This document shows positions 1-7,610 of a stretch of DNA of 64,000 nt, in pieces (the stretch's first letter is position 1; each line of letters begins with the position of its first letter). Below the pieces are notes generated by a model. The model did not search any database, was not told the origin of the DNA, and was given only the letters and a program-made list of their open reading frames with translations. The translations under genes and the position numbers were made by a program. Source of the DNA: Azospirillum baldaniorum (GTDB lineage: Bacteria > Pseudomonadota > Alphaproteobacteria > Azospirillales > Azospirillaceae); the NCBI RefSeq assembly GCF_003119195.2, contig NZ_CP022253.1, forward strand, positions 1,506,001 to 1,570,000, given 5' to 3'.

Positions 1-221
1 GCCTTCTGGTGGACAGCCGTCACCGCGTGATCGCCGCATCCGACCGCAGGGGTGTCCTGACGGAGAGCTTCGCCTTGCGCACCGGCGGCCATGGGCACGG
101 CAGCTACTCCGACGAGCAGGGACGCGTGGTGGGTTTCGCCGTGACTCCCGGCTATGAAACCTACAAAGGGCTCGGCTGGTTCGGTGTGATCGTCCAGAAT
201 TCGGTCGGCTCTTGCAAATAG
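1..221 (+). CDS. C-terminal fragment of a Cache-type sensor protein (5' end outside window)
   Basis: The reading frame is open from base 3 to the stop at 219-221, so only the last ~73 residues are present. They read as a small beta-rich ligand-binding fold: a 'LLVDSRHRVIAASD' strand-turn, then 'GFAVTPGYETYKGLGWFGVIVQ', typical of the end of Cache/PDC extracellular sensor domains of chemoreceptors and histidine kinases. No signalling domain follows, so the protein ends with the sensor-like segment or this is a stand-alone Cache protein. The family assignment is by pattern only; the missing upstream part would decide it. Confidence 0.55.
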   Translation, partial: LLVDSRHRVIAASDRRGVLTESFALRTGGHGHGSYSDEQGRVVGFAVTPGYETYKGLGWFGVIVQNSVGSCK

Positions 222-320
222 GCGTGTCGTATTGCAGCAATTCGATTCTTTTGTGCGCCCCGCCTGAAATGTTGGCGAAACACCCCTGTGGTGCAGTTGA
301 AGCACGGAAAGGTGTTTCGC

Positions 321-554
321 ATGCAGGCTCTCAGGCAAATCGTGACCGTACCGGAACAGGAAGACGACCTCGTCGCGGAGGCGATCCGCGACGTGCTTGT
401 GGCGGACGTCATCGATCAGGCCACCAAAGACCGGCTGGTGGATGGGCTGACGGTACTGAAAGCCGGGCTGGATTGCCCCGACACCGGCTGCACCGGCTGC
501 TACCACCGCCGGTCCTGTGAACGCTTCATCGAAAGCATCCTGTGGACCAGTTGA
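321..554 (+). CDS. small Cys-rich hypothetical protein (77 aa)
   Basis: I do not recognise a family. The ATG at 321 is preceded by GGAAAGG at 306-312 with good spacing; an upstream in-frame GTG at 288 has no such site. The first ~55 residues are acidic and predicted helical (QEDDLVAEAIRDVLVADVIDQATKDRLVDGL). The C-terminus has four cysteines in the pattern C-x4-C-x2-C-x6-C (CPDTGCTGCYHRRSC), which could hold a metal or form disulfides. It stands alone between a sensor gene and an MBL-fold hydrolase. Codon use is normal for the window. Confidence 0.55.
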   Translation: MQALRQIVTVPEQEDDLVAEAIRDVLVADVIDQATKDRLVDGLTVLKAGLDCPDTGCTGCYHRRSCERFIESILWTS

Positions 555-669
555 CGATCCCTCGGCCGATCCAGGGTCATCGGCCCGGTCCAATCCGGAA
601 GGGGGCGGGCTCCCTCTTTGGAACCGGTCGGGCTGTGACGGTCGTCACCGCGTAAACCGAAAACCATGC

Positions 670-688
670 TAAAATGCCGTTTTAACGG
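670..688. promoter_or_regulatory. short AT-rich palindrome upstream of the MBL-fold gene
   Basis: TAAAATGCCGTTTTA (670-684) overlaps CCGTTTTAACGG (677-688); both are inverted repeats in an otherwise GC-rich 194-bp gap. It lies about 60 bp before the start at 749 and could be an operator or part of a promoter. No matching regulator was identified. Confidence 0.2.
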
Positions 689-748
689 TCCCCGCCCGAC
701 AGGTTCGGTGCGGAGCGGTGATCCGGAGACCGGTATCTCGAGGGCGGC

Positions 749-1573
749 ATGGGCTTTTCGGTGACCTTCTGGGGGGTTCGGGGCACAGTCCCTTGCCCGC
801 TGCCGTCCCATATGGGCTTCGGCGGCAACACCAGCTGCGTCGAGGTTCAGGCGGGCGACCAGCGCATCGTCATCGACGCCGGCACCGGCATCCGCATGCT
901 CGGCAAGCGCCTGCTGAAGGAGGGCGCCACCGAGGCGACCCTGCTGATGAGCCACACCCACCTCGACCACATCTGCGGCTTTCCCTTCTTCGCCCCGGCC
1001 TACACCAAGGGCTTCCACCTGCGCATCGTCTCCGGCCACCTGAACGGCACCCCCGGCATCGAAGCGGCCATGGCCCGGCAGATGGAGCGCCCCCTGTTCC
1101 CGGTGCCGATGCGCACCATGGGAAGCAATATCGTGTTCGACGAGATCACAGCCGGCGACCAGTTCGCGCTGGGCGAAGGGGTGCAGGTCCGCACGGCGCG
1201 GCTCAACCACCCGGACGGCGCCACCGGCTACCGCGTCGAGCATCTGGGCAAGTCCTTCGCCTATGTGACCGACACCGAGCATGTGCCGGGCCATCCCGAC
1301 CGCAACATCCTCGACCTGATCGCCGGCGCCGACCTCGTGCTCTACGACAGCACCTACACGGACGAGGAATGGCAGAACCGCATTGGATGGGGGCATTCGA
1401 CCTGGACCGAGGGCGTCCGGCTGGCGCAGGCGGCGGGGGTCAAGCGGCTGGTGCTGTTCCATCACGACCCCGACCATGACGACGCCACCATGACCGCCAT
1501 CGAGGCGGCGGCCCAGGCGGCGTTCCCGGACTGCTTCGCCGCGCGGGAAGGGATGACGGTCACGCTGGCCTGA
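749..1573 (+). CDS. MBL-fold metallo-hydrolase (PhnP / phosphodiesterase-like)
   Basis: A 274-residue metallo-beta-lactamase-fold hydrolase. The zinc motif H-x-H-x-D-H is complete (SHTHLDH, residues 68-74). The N-terminal 'WGVRGT...GGNTSCVEV' block (8-33) and 'DAGTG' (43-47) mark the branch that includes PhnP-like and cyclic-nucleotide phosphodiesterase-like enzymes. A late aspartate in 'YVTDTEHV' and the histidines in 'LFHHDPDHDD' supply the remaining metal ligands. It is cytoplasmic, with no signal peptide. GAGGGCGG lies just before the ATG. The substrate cannot be read from sequence; a phosphodiester is the likely class. It appears to be a single-gene unit. Confidence 0.85.
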   Translation: MGFSVTFWGVRGTVPCPLPSHMGFGGNTSCVEVQAGDQRIVIDAGTGIRMLGKRLLKEGATEATLLMSHTHLDHICGFPFFAPAYTKGFHLRIVSGHLNGTPGIEAAMARQMERPLFPVPMRTMGSNIVFDEITAGDQFALGEGVQVRTARLNHPDGATGYRVEHLGKSFAYVTDTEHVPGHPDRNILDLIAGADLVLYDSTYTDEEWQNRIGWGHSTWTEGVRLAQAAGVKRLVLFHHDPDHDDATMTAIEAAAQAAFPDCFAAREGMTVTLA

Positions 1574-1655
1574 CCTCGGCTTGGCGCCTATGGTCTGACC
1601 CGGTGCCGGGCCGTTATAGAGGGGCTTCCTCCACCCCGCAGCGAACCTCCCATCC

Positions 1656-2942
1656 ATGCCCATTCCCTTCCTGGCCGTCCCGCCCATGACGCTGACGGTC
1701 GTCGCGCTGTTCGTCCTCACCTATGTCGGCATGGCGCTGGGGCGCTTCCCCGGACTGCGCATCGACCGCACCGGCATCGCTCTGGTCGCGGCCATTCTTC
1801 TGCTCGCCATCGGGGCGCTGGAATCGGGGCAGGTGACCGAGGCCATCGACTTCCCGACCCTGTTCATCCTGTTCGGGCTGATGGTGCTGTCCGCCCAGTA
1901 CGCGGCCAGCGGCTTCTACGACTGGTGCGCCCTCCGGGTGGCGCAGGCGGCGCGTTCTCCGGCCTGGCTGCTGGCGGTGACGGTGGCGGTGGGCGGTGGC
2001 CTGTCGGCGATCCTCGCCAACGACGTGGTGGTCTTCGCCATGACGCCGATGCTCTGCGTCGGTCTGCTGGCCCGCCGGCTGGACCCGCGGCCCTACCTGA
2101 TCGGTCTGGCCGGAGCGGCGAACGCCGGGTCGGCGGCGACGGTGATCGGCAACCCGCAGAACATCCTGATCGGCCAGATGGGGCATCTGGATTTCTGGCG
2201 CTTCCTGGCGGTCTGCGGGGTGCCGGCGCTGGTCGGCCTCGTGGTGGTGTATGTCGTGGTGTGGCTCGCCTGGCGGGGCCGCTTCGGCGAGCCGGATGAC
2301 GGCGCGGCGGGCAGCGGGGCGACCGGGGAGGGCGGGGCGGAGCCGGTGATGCTCGACCGGGCGCAGCTCGGCAAGGCGGTGGTGGCGACCCTGGTGCTTC
2401 TCGGCCTGTTCACCACCGACCTGCCGCACGAGATCGGCGTGCTGCTGGTCGCCGGGGCGATGCTGATCAGCCGGCGGCTGGCCTCGCGCGGGATGTTGGG
2501 CATGGTGGACTGGCATTTGCTGGTCCTCTTCGCCGCGCTGTTCGCCATCAACCACGCGCTGAAGCTGACCGGCCTGCCGGCGGAGTTCGTGTCGGGGCTG
2601 GAGGCCGCCGGCTGGCTGCCTGACCGGCTGGCGGTGATGACCCCGCTCGCCCTGGCCGCCAGCAACAGCATCGGCAACGTGCCGGCGGTGATTCTGCTGC
2701 TCGCCGCCTGGCCGTCGCCGCCGGAGGGGGCGCTCTACGGGCTGGCGATCCTGTCCACGCTGGCCGGCAACCTGCTGATCCCCGGCAGCCTCGCCAACAT
2801 CATTGTGGTGGAGCGGGCAGCGGCCTCCGGCGTCCGGCTCGGCTTTGTGGAGCACGCCCGTTGCGGGATCCCGATGACCCTTTTGTCGATGGGATTCGCC
2901 GTTTTGTGGTTGTGGGGCACCGGCTGGATGCGTCTGAGCTGA
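1656..2942 (+). CDS. SLC13 / ArsB-NhaD superfamily ion transporter
   Basis: A 428-residue integral membrane protein with about ten hydrophobic spans and a short hydrophilic loop near residues 210-230 that splits two similar halves. The re-entrant-loop signatures of the ion transporter superfamily are visible: 'GSAATVIGNPQNILIG' in the first half and 'ASNSIGNVPAVILLLA' in the second. These bind the ion or oxyanion in SLC13, CitMHS, ArsB and NhaD carriers. The substrate is unknown; arsenite, citrate, sulfate or Na+/H+ are all possible. No arsenic or sulfur genes lie nearby. An ATG at 1686 is an alternative start closer to the first membrane span; neither start has a clear ribosome site. Confidence 0.85.
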   Translation: MPIPFLAVPPMTLTVVALFVLTYVGMALGRFPGLRIDRTGIALVAAILLLAIGALESGQVTEAIDFPTLFILFGLMVLSAQYAASGFYDWCALRVAQAARSPAWLLAVTVAVGGGLSAILANDVVVFAMTPMLCVGLLARRLDPRPYLIGLAGAANAGSAATVIGNPQNILIGQMGHLDFWRFLAVCGVPALVGLVVVYVVVWLAWRGRFGEPDDGAAGSGATGEGGAEPVMLDRAQLGKAVVATLVLLGLFTTDLPHEIGVLLVAGAMLISRRLASRGMLGMVDWHLLVLFAALFAINHALKLTGLPAEFVSGLEAAGWLPDRLAVMTPLALAASNSIGNVPAVILLLAAWPSPPEGALYGLAILSTLAGNLLIPGSLANIIVVERAAASGVRLGFVEHARCGIPMTLLSMGFAVLWLWGTGWMRLS

Positions 2943-3059
2943 TTTTTCTCCTTATGGGCTATGCGAATGGTGCCGCCCCTCTCCGTCCGGGGCATTGCCC
3001 TCTCTTCGCAAAGCAAAAAACTTGGGGTGGCCTGTTCAAGGCAGCCCCAAGGCACCGAT

Positions 3060-3089
3060 GCCCAAAGCTCAGACGCCCAAAGCACAGAC
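3060..3089. repeat. 15-bp imperfect tandem duplication in a gene leader
   Basis: GCCCAAAGCTCAGAC (3060-3074) is followed directly by GCCCAAAGCACAGAC (3075-3089), one mismatch. It lies just upstream of the preferred start of the glycosyltransferase gene and keeps that frame open, which is why a longer ORF can be drawn. It probably arose by replication slippage. Confidence 0.6.
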
Positions 3090-3105
3090 GAAGGACGGAA
3101 ACCGC

Positions 3106-4134
3106 ATGTCAGAAGCCCAGACGCCCCGGACGCTGGACACCGGAGCCCAGGAACGGCCTCGGGAAACGCCCTGGGAGACTCCCGTCGTCGCGGTGGTGGT
3201 CACCCACAACCGTCTGGCCCTGCTGAAGACCTGTCTGGCGGCGATCCATGGGCAGGAGCCGCGGCCCGACCGCATCGTCGTGGTGGACAACGGTTCCAGC
3301 GACGGCACCGCGGAATGGCTGGCCGAGCAGCGGGCGGTGATGCCGGAGCTTCTGGTGGTCCGGCAGGCCAACATCGGCTCCGCCGGCGCTTACCACACCG
3401 CCTTCGCCACGGCGCTGGAACTGGGCGCCCGCTGGATCTGGAGCACCGACGACGACGGCATTCCGGCGCCCGGCGCCTTGGCCGAACTGCTGCGCCAGGG
3501 CGAGCGGCACGACCTCGACCTCGTCGGGCCGACCGTGGTCGCGGCGGAGGACCGCGGCGATCTGGCCTTCACCATGCAGGGCTTCACCAAGGCCGACGCC
3601 TTCGCCGCCGCGGCTCAGGACGGCATCGTGCCGGGCGCCATCGCGCTGTTCAACGGGACCCTGCTGCGCCGGCGCGTCTTCGAGCGGATCGGCAACATCA
3701 AGCGCGAGATGTTCATCTGGGGCGACGAGTGGGAGTTCACGTTGCGCGCCCGGCGGGCCGGGCTGCGCGACGGGACGGCGGTGCATGCCCTGCACGTCCA
3801 CCCGCGCAACCGCCGCACCCAGCGCCCGCTGGCCGGCGGTTTCCTGGGCACGGTGGAGGAGATGCCGGAGAACCGCGCCCCCTATTTCTTCCGCAACATG
3901 GGCTACATCCACGCCACCTACGAGCGCAAGTCCATCGCCCGCATGATGGTCAAATACACGCTCTATTACCTGCTGCACCGGCGCGCCGACGTGAAGGGGC
4001 TGCGCGGCTTCTGGACCCATTACCGGGCCGGCCTGCAGAACCGCTATCCGCAGGACCTGCAGGCGTCCCCCACGGCCGCGGCTCCAGTGGCCGCCTCTGG
4101 CGCTCCGCCCCAGTCCTTTCCGAAAAGCGTCTGA
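3106..4134 (+). CDS. glycosyltransferase family 2 (GT-A fold)
   Basis: A 342-residue cytoplasmic glycosyltransferase. The nucleotide-sugar site is clear: 'VVVTHNR' at the first strand, 'VVDNGSSDGT', and an acidic DDD cluster in 'WSTDDDG' that binds the metal. 'WGDEWEFTLRARRAG' carries the expected catalytic acidic residues. The pattern resembles GlfT2/rhamnosyl-type enzymes of the family, but the sugar is unknown. The start was chosen at ATG 3106, with AAGGACGG just upstream; in-frame ATGs at 3058 and 2995 run through a tandem repeat of low-complexity sequence. Eleven bases separate its stop from the next gene, so the two are almost certainly co-transcribed. Confidence 0.88.
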   Translation: MSEAQTPRTLDTGAQERPRETPWETPVVAVVVTHNRLALLKTCLAAIHGQEPRPDRIVVVDNGSSDGTAEWLAEQRAVMPELLVVRQANIGSAGAYHTAFATALELGARWIWSTDDDGIPAPGALAELLRQGERHDLDLVGPTVVAAEDRGDLAFTMQGFTKADAFAAAAQDGIVPGAIALFNGTLLRRRVFERIGNIKREMFIWGDEWEFTLRARRAGLRDGTAVHALHVHPRNRRTQRPLAGGFLGTVEEMPENRAPYFFRNMGYIHATYERKSIARMMVKYTLYYLLHRRADVKGLRGFWTHYRAGLQNRYPQDLQASPTAAAPVAASGAPPQSFPKSV

Positions 4135-4145
4135 AGGGGGGCCGC

Positions 4146-5729
4146 ATGTTCAGGGATTTCACCCTTGACGGGCGGGCGGCGTCGCGCGCCGAGTCCGTGT
4201 ATGTCTGGCCCGCCGCCCTGCTGATCCTGGTGGCGGCTTCGATCCCCGTCTGGATGTTCGAGATTCCGGCGCTGGGCGACTACGTCAACCACGTCACCCG
4301 CATGTACGCCCTGGCCCATCTGGACCAGGACCCGGCGCTGGCGCAGTTCTACATGGTGCGCTGGGCGATCATCCCCAATCTGGTGATGGACATCGTCGTG
4401 CCGCCGCTGGCCAAGCTGATCGGCGTGCACACGGCGAGCCGGCTGTTCGTCACCGCCAGCTATCTGGTGTTGGTGACCGGCTCCATCGCGCTCTACCGCG
4501 CCCTTTGGGGCCGGGTGGAGCTGGGGCCGCTGGCCGCCGGGCTGTTCCTCTACACGCTGTCCACCTACATGGGCCTGTTCAACTACCTGTTCGGGCTGGG
4601 GCTGGCGCTGTGGGGAATCGCCGGCTGGATCGTGATGCGGGAGCGCGCGCCCTGGCAGCGCGGGCTGGCCTCGCTCGGGGTCGTTCTGCTGCTGTTCATC
4701 TCGCATCTGTTCGCGCTCGGTCTCTATGGCCTGACGCTGCTGGCCTTCGAGGGCTGGCGGCTGTGGCGGAGCGGCGGCTGGCGTGAGCCGTGGCGGGCGT
4801 TGCCGGACGCGCTGGCCTTCGGACTGCCCTTCCTGATCGTGCCGCCGCTTCTGCTGATGAGCCCGTCGTCGGGCTTCGCCGACGCGGTTCTGTGGGTCGG
4901 CACCGCGAAGCTGATGGGCTTCGACTTCCTGTTCGGCGGCTACGCCGACACGGTCGGCTATGTGACGGGGATCGCCGTCGGGCTGGGCATCGCCTGGGGG
5001 CTGTGGAGCGGGGCGCTGCGGCTGCATCCGGTCGGCGCCATCACCATCGCGCTGGGGCTGGTGGTCTATGCGGCGATGCCGCTCGTCCTCTTCGGGTCCT
5101 GGTTCGCCGACAGCCGCCTTCCCATCGGCATCGCCTTCGTCGCTCTGGGCTTCGTGCGCTGGGAATTGGCGACCTCGGCCATGCGGGCGGCCTTCCTGTC
5201 GGTGGTGGTCGCGCTGTCGCTGCTGCGCAGCGCCGACGCCGGGGTGGGGCTCGCCAGGGTGGACCCGCTGCTGGAGGAGGTGCGCCAGTCCCTGCAGCGG
5301 ATCGAGCCGGGCAGCACGGTGCTCGCCACCTACGCCGACGAGACGCTGCACAAGTCGATCTTCCGCGCCACCCAGTTCACCGACGACCGCGCCCTGTCTT
5401 TCGGCCTGCACCACGCGCCGGTGCTGGCGCTGATGGAGCGCTCCAGCCTCGTGCCCATCGCCTTCACCCATCCGGGCAAGCAGGTGCTGCTGCTGAAGCC
5501 GGACTATGCCGACCTGGATGGTGATTTCACCTACATGCCGCGCATCGGCTACGTCGCTGACGCGGTGCGCCAGCCGGGCTTGCGCGACAACCATTACTGG
5601 GCCGATTGGCCCCGGCGCTTCGGTTACGTCTATGTGCTGTTCAGCGAGCCGGGCCGCGCCAATCCGGTGCCGGAGCATCTGACGCTGGTGCAGGAGGGGC
5701 GGTACTTCCAGCTTTACAAAGTGAAGTGA
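4146..5729 (+). CDS. polytopic membrane protein, possible GT-C glycosyltransferase
   Basis: A 527-residue protein with roughly 10-12 membrane spans in residues 15-385 and a soluble, probably periplasmic, C-terminal domain of about 140 residues. The first external loop contains 'EIPALGDYVNHVTRMYALAHL', an acidic loop of the type used by lipid-linked-sugar GT-C transferases. No Pfam-level signature is obvious to me. The ribosome site AAGGGGGG overlaps the stop of the upstream GT2 gene, so the two are translationally close partners. Together they may build and export a cell-surface glycan. An open frame extends upstream through the GT2 gene but is a shadow. Confidence 0.7.
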   Translation: MFRDFTLDGRAASRAESVYVWPAALLILVAASIPVWMFEIPALGDYVNHVTRMYALAHLDQDPALAQFYMVRWAIIPNLVMDIVVPPLAKLIGVHTASRLFVTASYLVLVTGSIALYRALWGRVELGPLAAGLFLYTLSTYMGLFNYLFGLGLALWGIAGWIVMRERAPWQRGLASLGVVLLLFISHLFALGLYGLTLLAFEGWRLWRSGGWREPWRALPDALAFGLPFLIVPPLLLMSPSSGFADAVLWVGTAKLMGFDFLFGGYADTVGYVTGIAVGLGIAWGLWSGALRLHPVGAITIALGLVVYAAMPLVLFGSWFADSRLPIGIAFVALGFVRWELATSAMRAAFLSVVVALSLLRSADAGVGLARVDPLLEEVRQSLQRIEPGSTVLATYADETLHKSIFRATQFTDDRALSFGLHHAPVLALMERSSLVPIAFTHPGKQVLLLKPDYADLDGDFTYMPRIGYVADAVRQPGLRDNHYWADWPRRFGYVYVLFSEPGRANPVPEHLTLVQEGRYFQLYKVK

Positions 5730-5739
5730 GCGGGTGCGG

Positions 5740-5830
5740 TTGCCCCCACCCTAACCCTCCCCCGCTGACGCAGGGGAGGGGACTTTTTCTTCCTCCCCTG
5801 CGAAGCGGGGGAGGGCCGGGGTGGGGGCAA
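5740..5830. repeat. G-rich palindromic intergenic repeat, copy 1
   Basis: A ~90-bp element whose ends are inverted copies: TTGCCCCCACC at 5740-5750 and GGTGGGGGCAA at 5820-5830. Inside are CCTCCCCCGCT and its near-complement AGCGGGGGAGG, with a CCCCTGCG motif. It lies between the stops of two convergent genes (5729 and 5840), so both transcripts would fold it into a long hairpin. Related copies are at 16484, 27105, 33652 and 36366. Confidence 0.8.
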
Positions 5831-5839
5831 GGAGTGCCC

Positions 5840-6991
5840 TCAGGCCGCCCCCTCGGCGCCCCGGACGAACTGGTCGAACATCGGCTGGATCACCGTCTCG
5901 CCGATGTCGCGGGTGATGAAGACGATCTTGGAGCGGTGATCCTCGCCAGGCCATTCCTGAAGCTGGACCGGCGGGTGGAACATGTGCTGCACGCCGTGGA
6001 CGACGACCGGCAGCGGGCTTTCCTTGACGTTCAGCAGCCCCTTGATGCGCAGCAGGTTCTCCCCGCCAGTGGCGATCAGGGCCTCCATGAAGTCCACGAA
6101 GTTGTTCCACGGGATCGGCTCGTCCACCACCATGCAGAAGGCGCGGATGTGGTCGTCGTGCCGGTTGGTGTCGTGGTGGTGGTGATCGTGCCCGCAGTCG
6201 GGACCGCAGGCGTCGCCATGCCCGTGGTCGTGGTGGTGGTGGTCATGATCATGGTCATGCCCGTGATCATGATGATGGGCCTGCTCGTCGCGGTACGCCT
6301 CTTCCCGGAGCCAGCGCGCCACGTCGGGGCTCTTGGTGTCGGGGTTGTAGAGGCCGGCGTCGAACAGCAGAGCCGGATCGACCTCGCCGAAGGCCGCGGG
6401 GATCTGCGGGGCCGCCGGGTTGATCGCCGACAGGCGCTGGCACAGGGCGAGCGTCGTGTGGGGCGTGGCGAGGTCGGTCTTGGTCAGCACGATGCGGTCG
6501 GCGACGGCGGCCTGCTTCACGCTCTCCGGCTGGCGGTCGAGCTGGTTGGCGCCATGCACCGCGTCCACCGTGCTGATGACGCCGTCCAGGCGGAAGCGGG
6601 CGGCCAGCAGCGGGTCGCTCATCAGCGTGTGGATGATCGGGGCCGGGTCGGCGAGGCCCGTCGTCTCCACCACCACCCGGTCGAACTCCGGGATGTCGCC
6701 GCGCACGCGCTTCAGGAACAGGTCGCGCAGCGTGTCGACGAGGTCGCCGCGGATGGTGCAGCACAGGCAGCCGCTGTCCATCAGCACCATGTTCTCCGAC
6801 GCCTTGGCGACCAGCAGATGGTCAAGCCCGACCTCGCCGAACTCGTTGATGACCACGGCGGTGCGGGCCATGCCCGGATGGTGCAGGAGCCGTTGCAGCA
6901 GCGTGGTTTTGCCGCTGCCGAGGAAGCCGGTCAGCACCGAGACGGGCAGGCGGGGCGCCGGTGGGGCGGCGGGGGTGGGTGCGGCGGTCAC
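5840..6991 (-). CDS. CobW/COG0523 (G3E) GTPase with His-rich loop, zinc-linked
   Basis: A 383-residue P-loop GTPase of the G3E family (zinc-related COG0523, ZigA/ZNG1 type), thought to hand metal to client enzymes. Visible are Walker A 'GFLGSGKTT' (about 22-30), the metal-binding '[12 protein letters not shown]' CxCC motif, '[11 protein letters not shown]' and 'LTKTDL'. A loop at about residues 243-290 is very rich in His and Asp with two Cys, a likely zinc store. The C-terminal CobW domain follows. The start is GTG at 6991 with AGGAGAAG upstream. It overlaps the zur stop by four bases (GTGA), so the two are translationally coupled. Zur control would make it a zinc-starvation factor. Confidence 0.9.
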   Translation of the reverse strand: MTAAPTPAAPPAPRLPVSVLTGFLGSGKTTLLQRLLHHPGMARTAVVINEFGEVGLDHLLVAKASENMVLMDSGCLCCTIRGDLVDTLRDLFLKRVRGDIPEFDRVVVETTGLADPAPIIHTLMSDPLLAARFRLDGVISTVDAVHGANQLDRQPESVKQAAVADRIVLTKTDLATPHTTLALCQRLSAINPAAPQIPAAFGEVDPALLFDAGLYNPDTKSPDVARWLREEAYRDEQAHHHDHGHDHDHDHHHHDHGHGDACGPDCGHDHHHHDTNRHDDHIRAFCMVVDEPIPWNNFVDFMEALIATGGENLLRIKGLLNVKESPLPVVVHGVQHMFHPPVQLQEWPGEDHRSKIVFITRDIGETVIQPMFDQFVRGAEGAA

Positions 6992-7494
6992 GGGGTCTTC
7001 TCCTGGCAGTCGGTGCATGTGCCGCGCACCTCGACGGTGGGGCGGCTGACCTGGAAACCATGCTCGGCGGCGATGGTGCCGATGGCGGCGCGGATGCGCG
7101 GGTCGTCGATCTCCACGGCGTTGCCGCAGGTCTCGCACACCAGGAACTGCCCGGAATGGACGGCCCCCGGCGCCGCGCAGCCGATGTAGGCGTTCAGCGA
7201 TTCGATGCGGTGGACCAGCCCGTGCTCCACCAGGAACTCCAGCGCCCGGTAGACGGTCAGCGGGGCGGTGGCCTTGCCCTCGCGCTGGCTGAGGTCCTCC
7301 AGGATGGCGTAGGCGCCGCGCGGCTTGTGGCTGTTCCAGACCAGCTCCAGCACCTGCCGTCGGAGCGCGGTCAGCCGGGCGCCGCGCTCCGCGCACAGGG
7401 CGTCGGCGCGCGTCAGCGCGTCGGCGATGCAATGCGCGTGGTCGTGCCCGTGGCGGGAGGCCGGGCCGGTGGTGGGGTGGGGATCGGCGGTCAT
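6988..7494 (-). CDS. zur: Zur, zinc-uptake regulator of the Fur family
   Basis: A 168-residue Fur-family repressor. The winged-helix DNA-binding half spans about residues 35-100 ('[17 protein letters not shown]', '[24 protein letters not shown]'). The structural zinc site is the paired C120-x2-C123 and C160-x2-C163. A His-rich N-terminus (HGHDHAH) is typical of Zur rather than Fur or Irr. Its last four bases overlap the start of the COG0523 GTPase gene. Zur represses zinc-import and zinc-sparing genes when zinc is sufficient. The start is ATG 7494, immediately beside a candidate operator, suggesting autoregulation. Confidence 0.9.
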   Translation of the reverse strand: MTADPHPTTGPASRHGHDHAHCIADALTRADALCAERGARLTALRRQVLELVWNSHKPRGAYAILEDLSQREGKATAPLTVYRALEFLVEHGLVHRIESLNAYIGCAAPGAVHSGQFLVCETCGNAVEIDDPRIRAAIGTIAAEHGFQVSRPTVEVRGTCTDCQEKTP

Positions 7495-7497
7495 GGC

Positions 7498-7510
7498 GTT
7501 ATCTTATTAC
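7498..7510 (-). promoter_or_regulatory. candidate Zur operator at the zur start
   Basis: Read on the minus strand the sequence is GTAATAAGATAAC, two near-inverted half sites (GTAAT/ATAAC) separated by three bases. This matches the general shape of alphaproteobacterial Zur boxes. It lies only 3 bp before the zur ATG and would overlap the ribosome site or -10. One half-site position breaks the symmetry. Confidence 0.4.
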
Positions 7511-7540
7511 ATCGCCGGATGCCGACACCAGACAAAGAAG

Positions 7541-7571
7541 AAGGGCGGCCCCGGACGCGGAGGCCGCCCTT
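7541..7571 (-). terminator. rho-independent terminator of phoX
   Basis: AAGGGCGGCC (7541-7550) pairs perfectly with GGCCGCCCTT (7562-7571) around an 11-base loop. On the minus strand it is followed by a T-rich CTTCTTCTTTG run. It sits between the phoX stop at 7611 and the zur start. Confidence 0.75.
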
Positions 7572-7610
7572 TCAGGCGTGTCGCTCGATTGGGGGCGGTT
7601 CCCCGACCGG

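Noticed and set aside
500..1720. 406-codon minus-strand frame over the MBL-fold gene
   Set aside because: It lies opposite a gene with an intact HxHxDH site, and its own product has no recognisable domain.
2961..4145. Long N-terminal extension of the GT-C-like membrane protein (922 codons in all)
   Set aside because: It overlaps the whole GT2 gene in another frame; the ribosome site at the GT2 stop points to ATG 4146.
5740..5830. CRISPR repeat or insertion-sequence end
   Set aside because: No regular spacers, no target duplication and no transposase nearby; the element is a simple palindrome at a convergent gap.
5606..7189. 527-codon plus-strand frame with Val-rich repeats
   Set aside because: It is the complement of the His-rich metal loop of the COG0523 GTPase, which explains the repeats.
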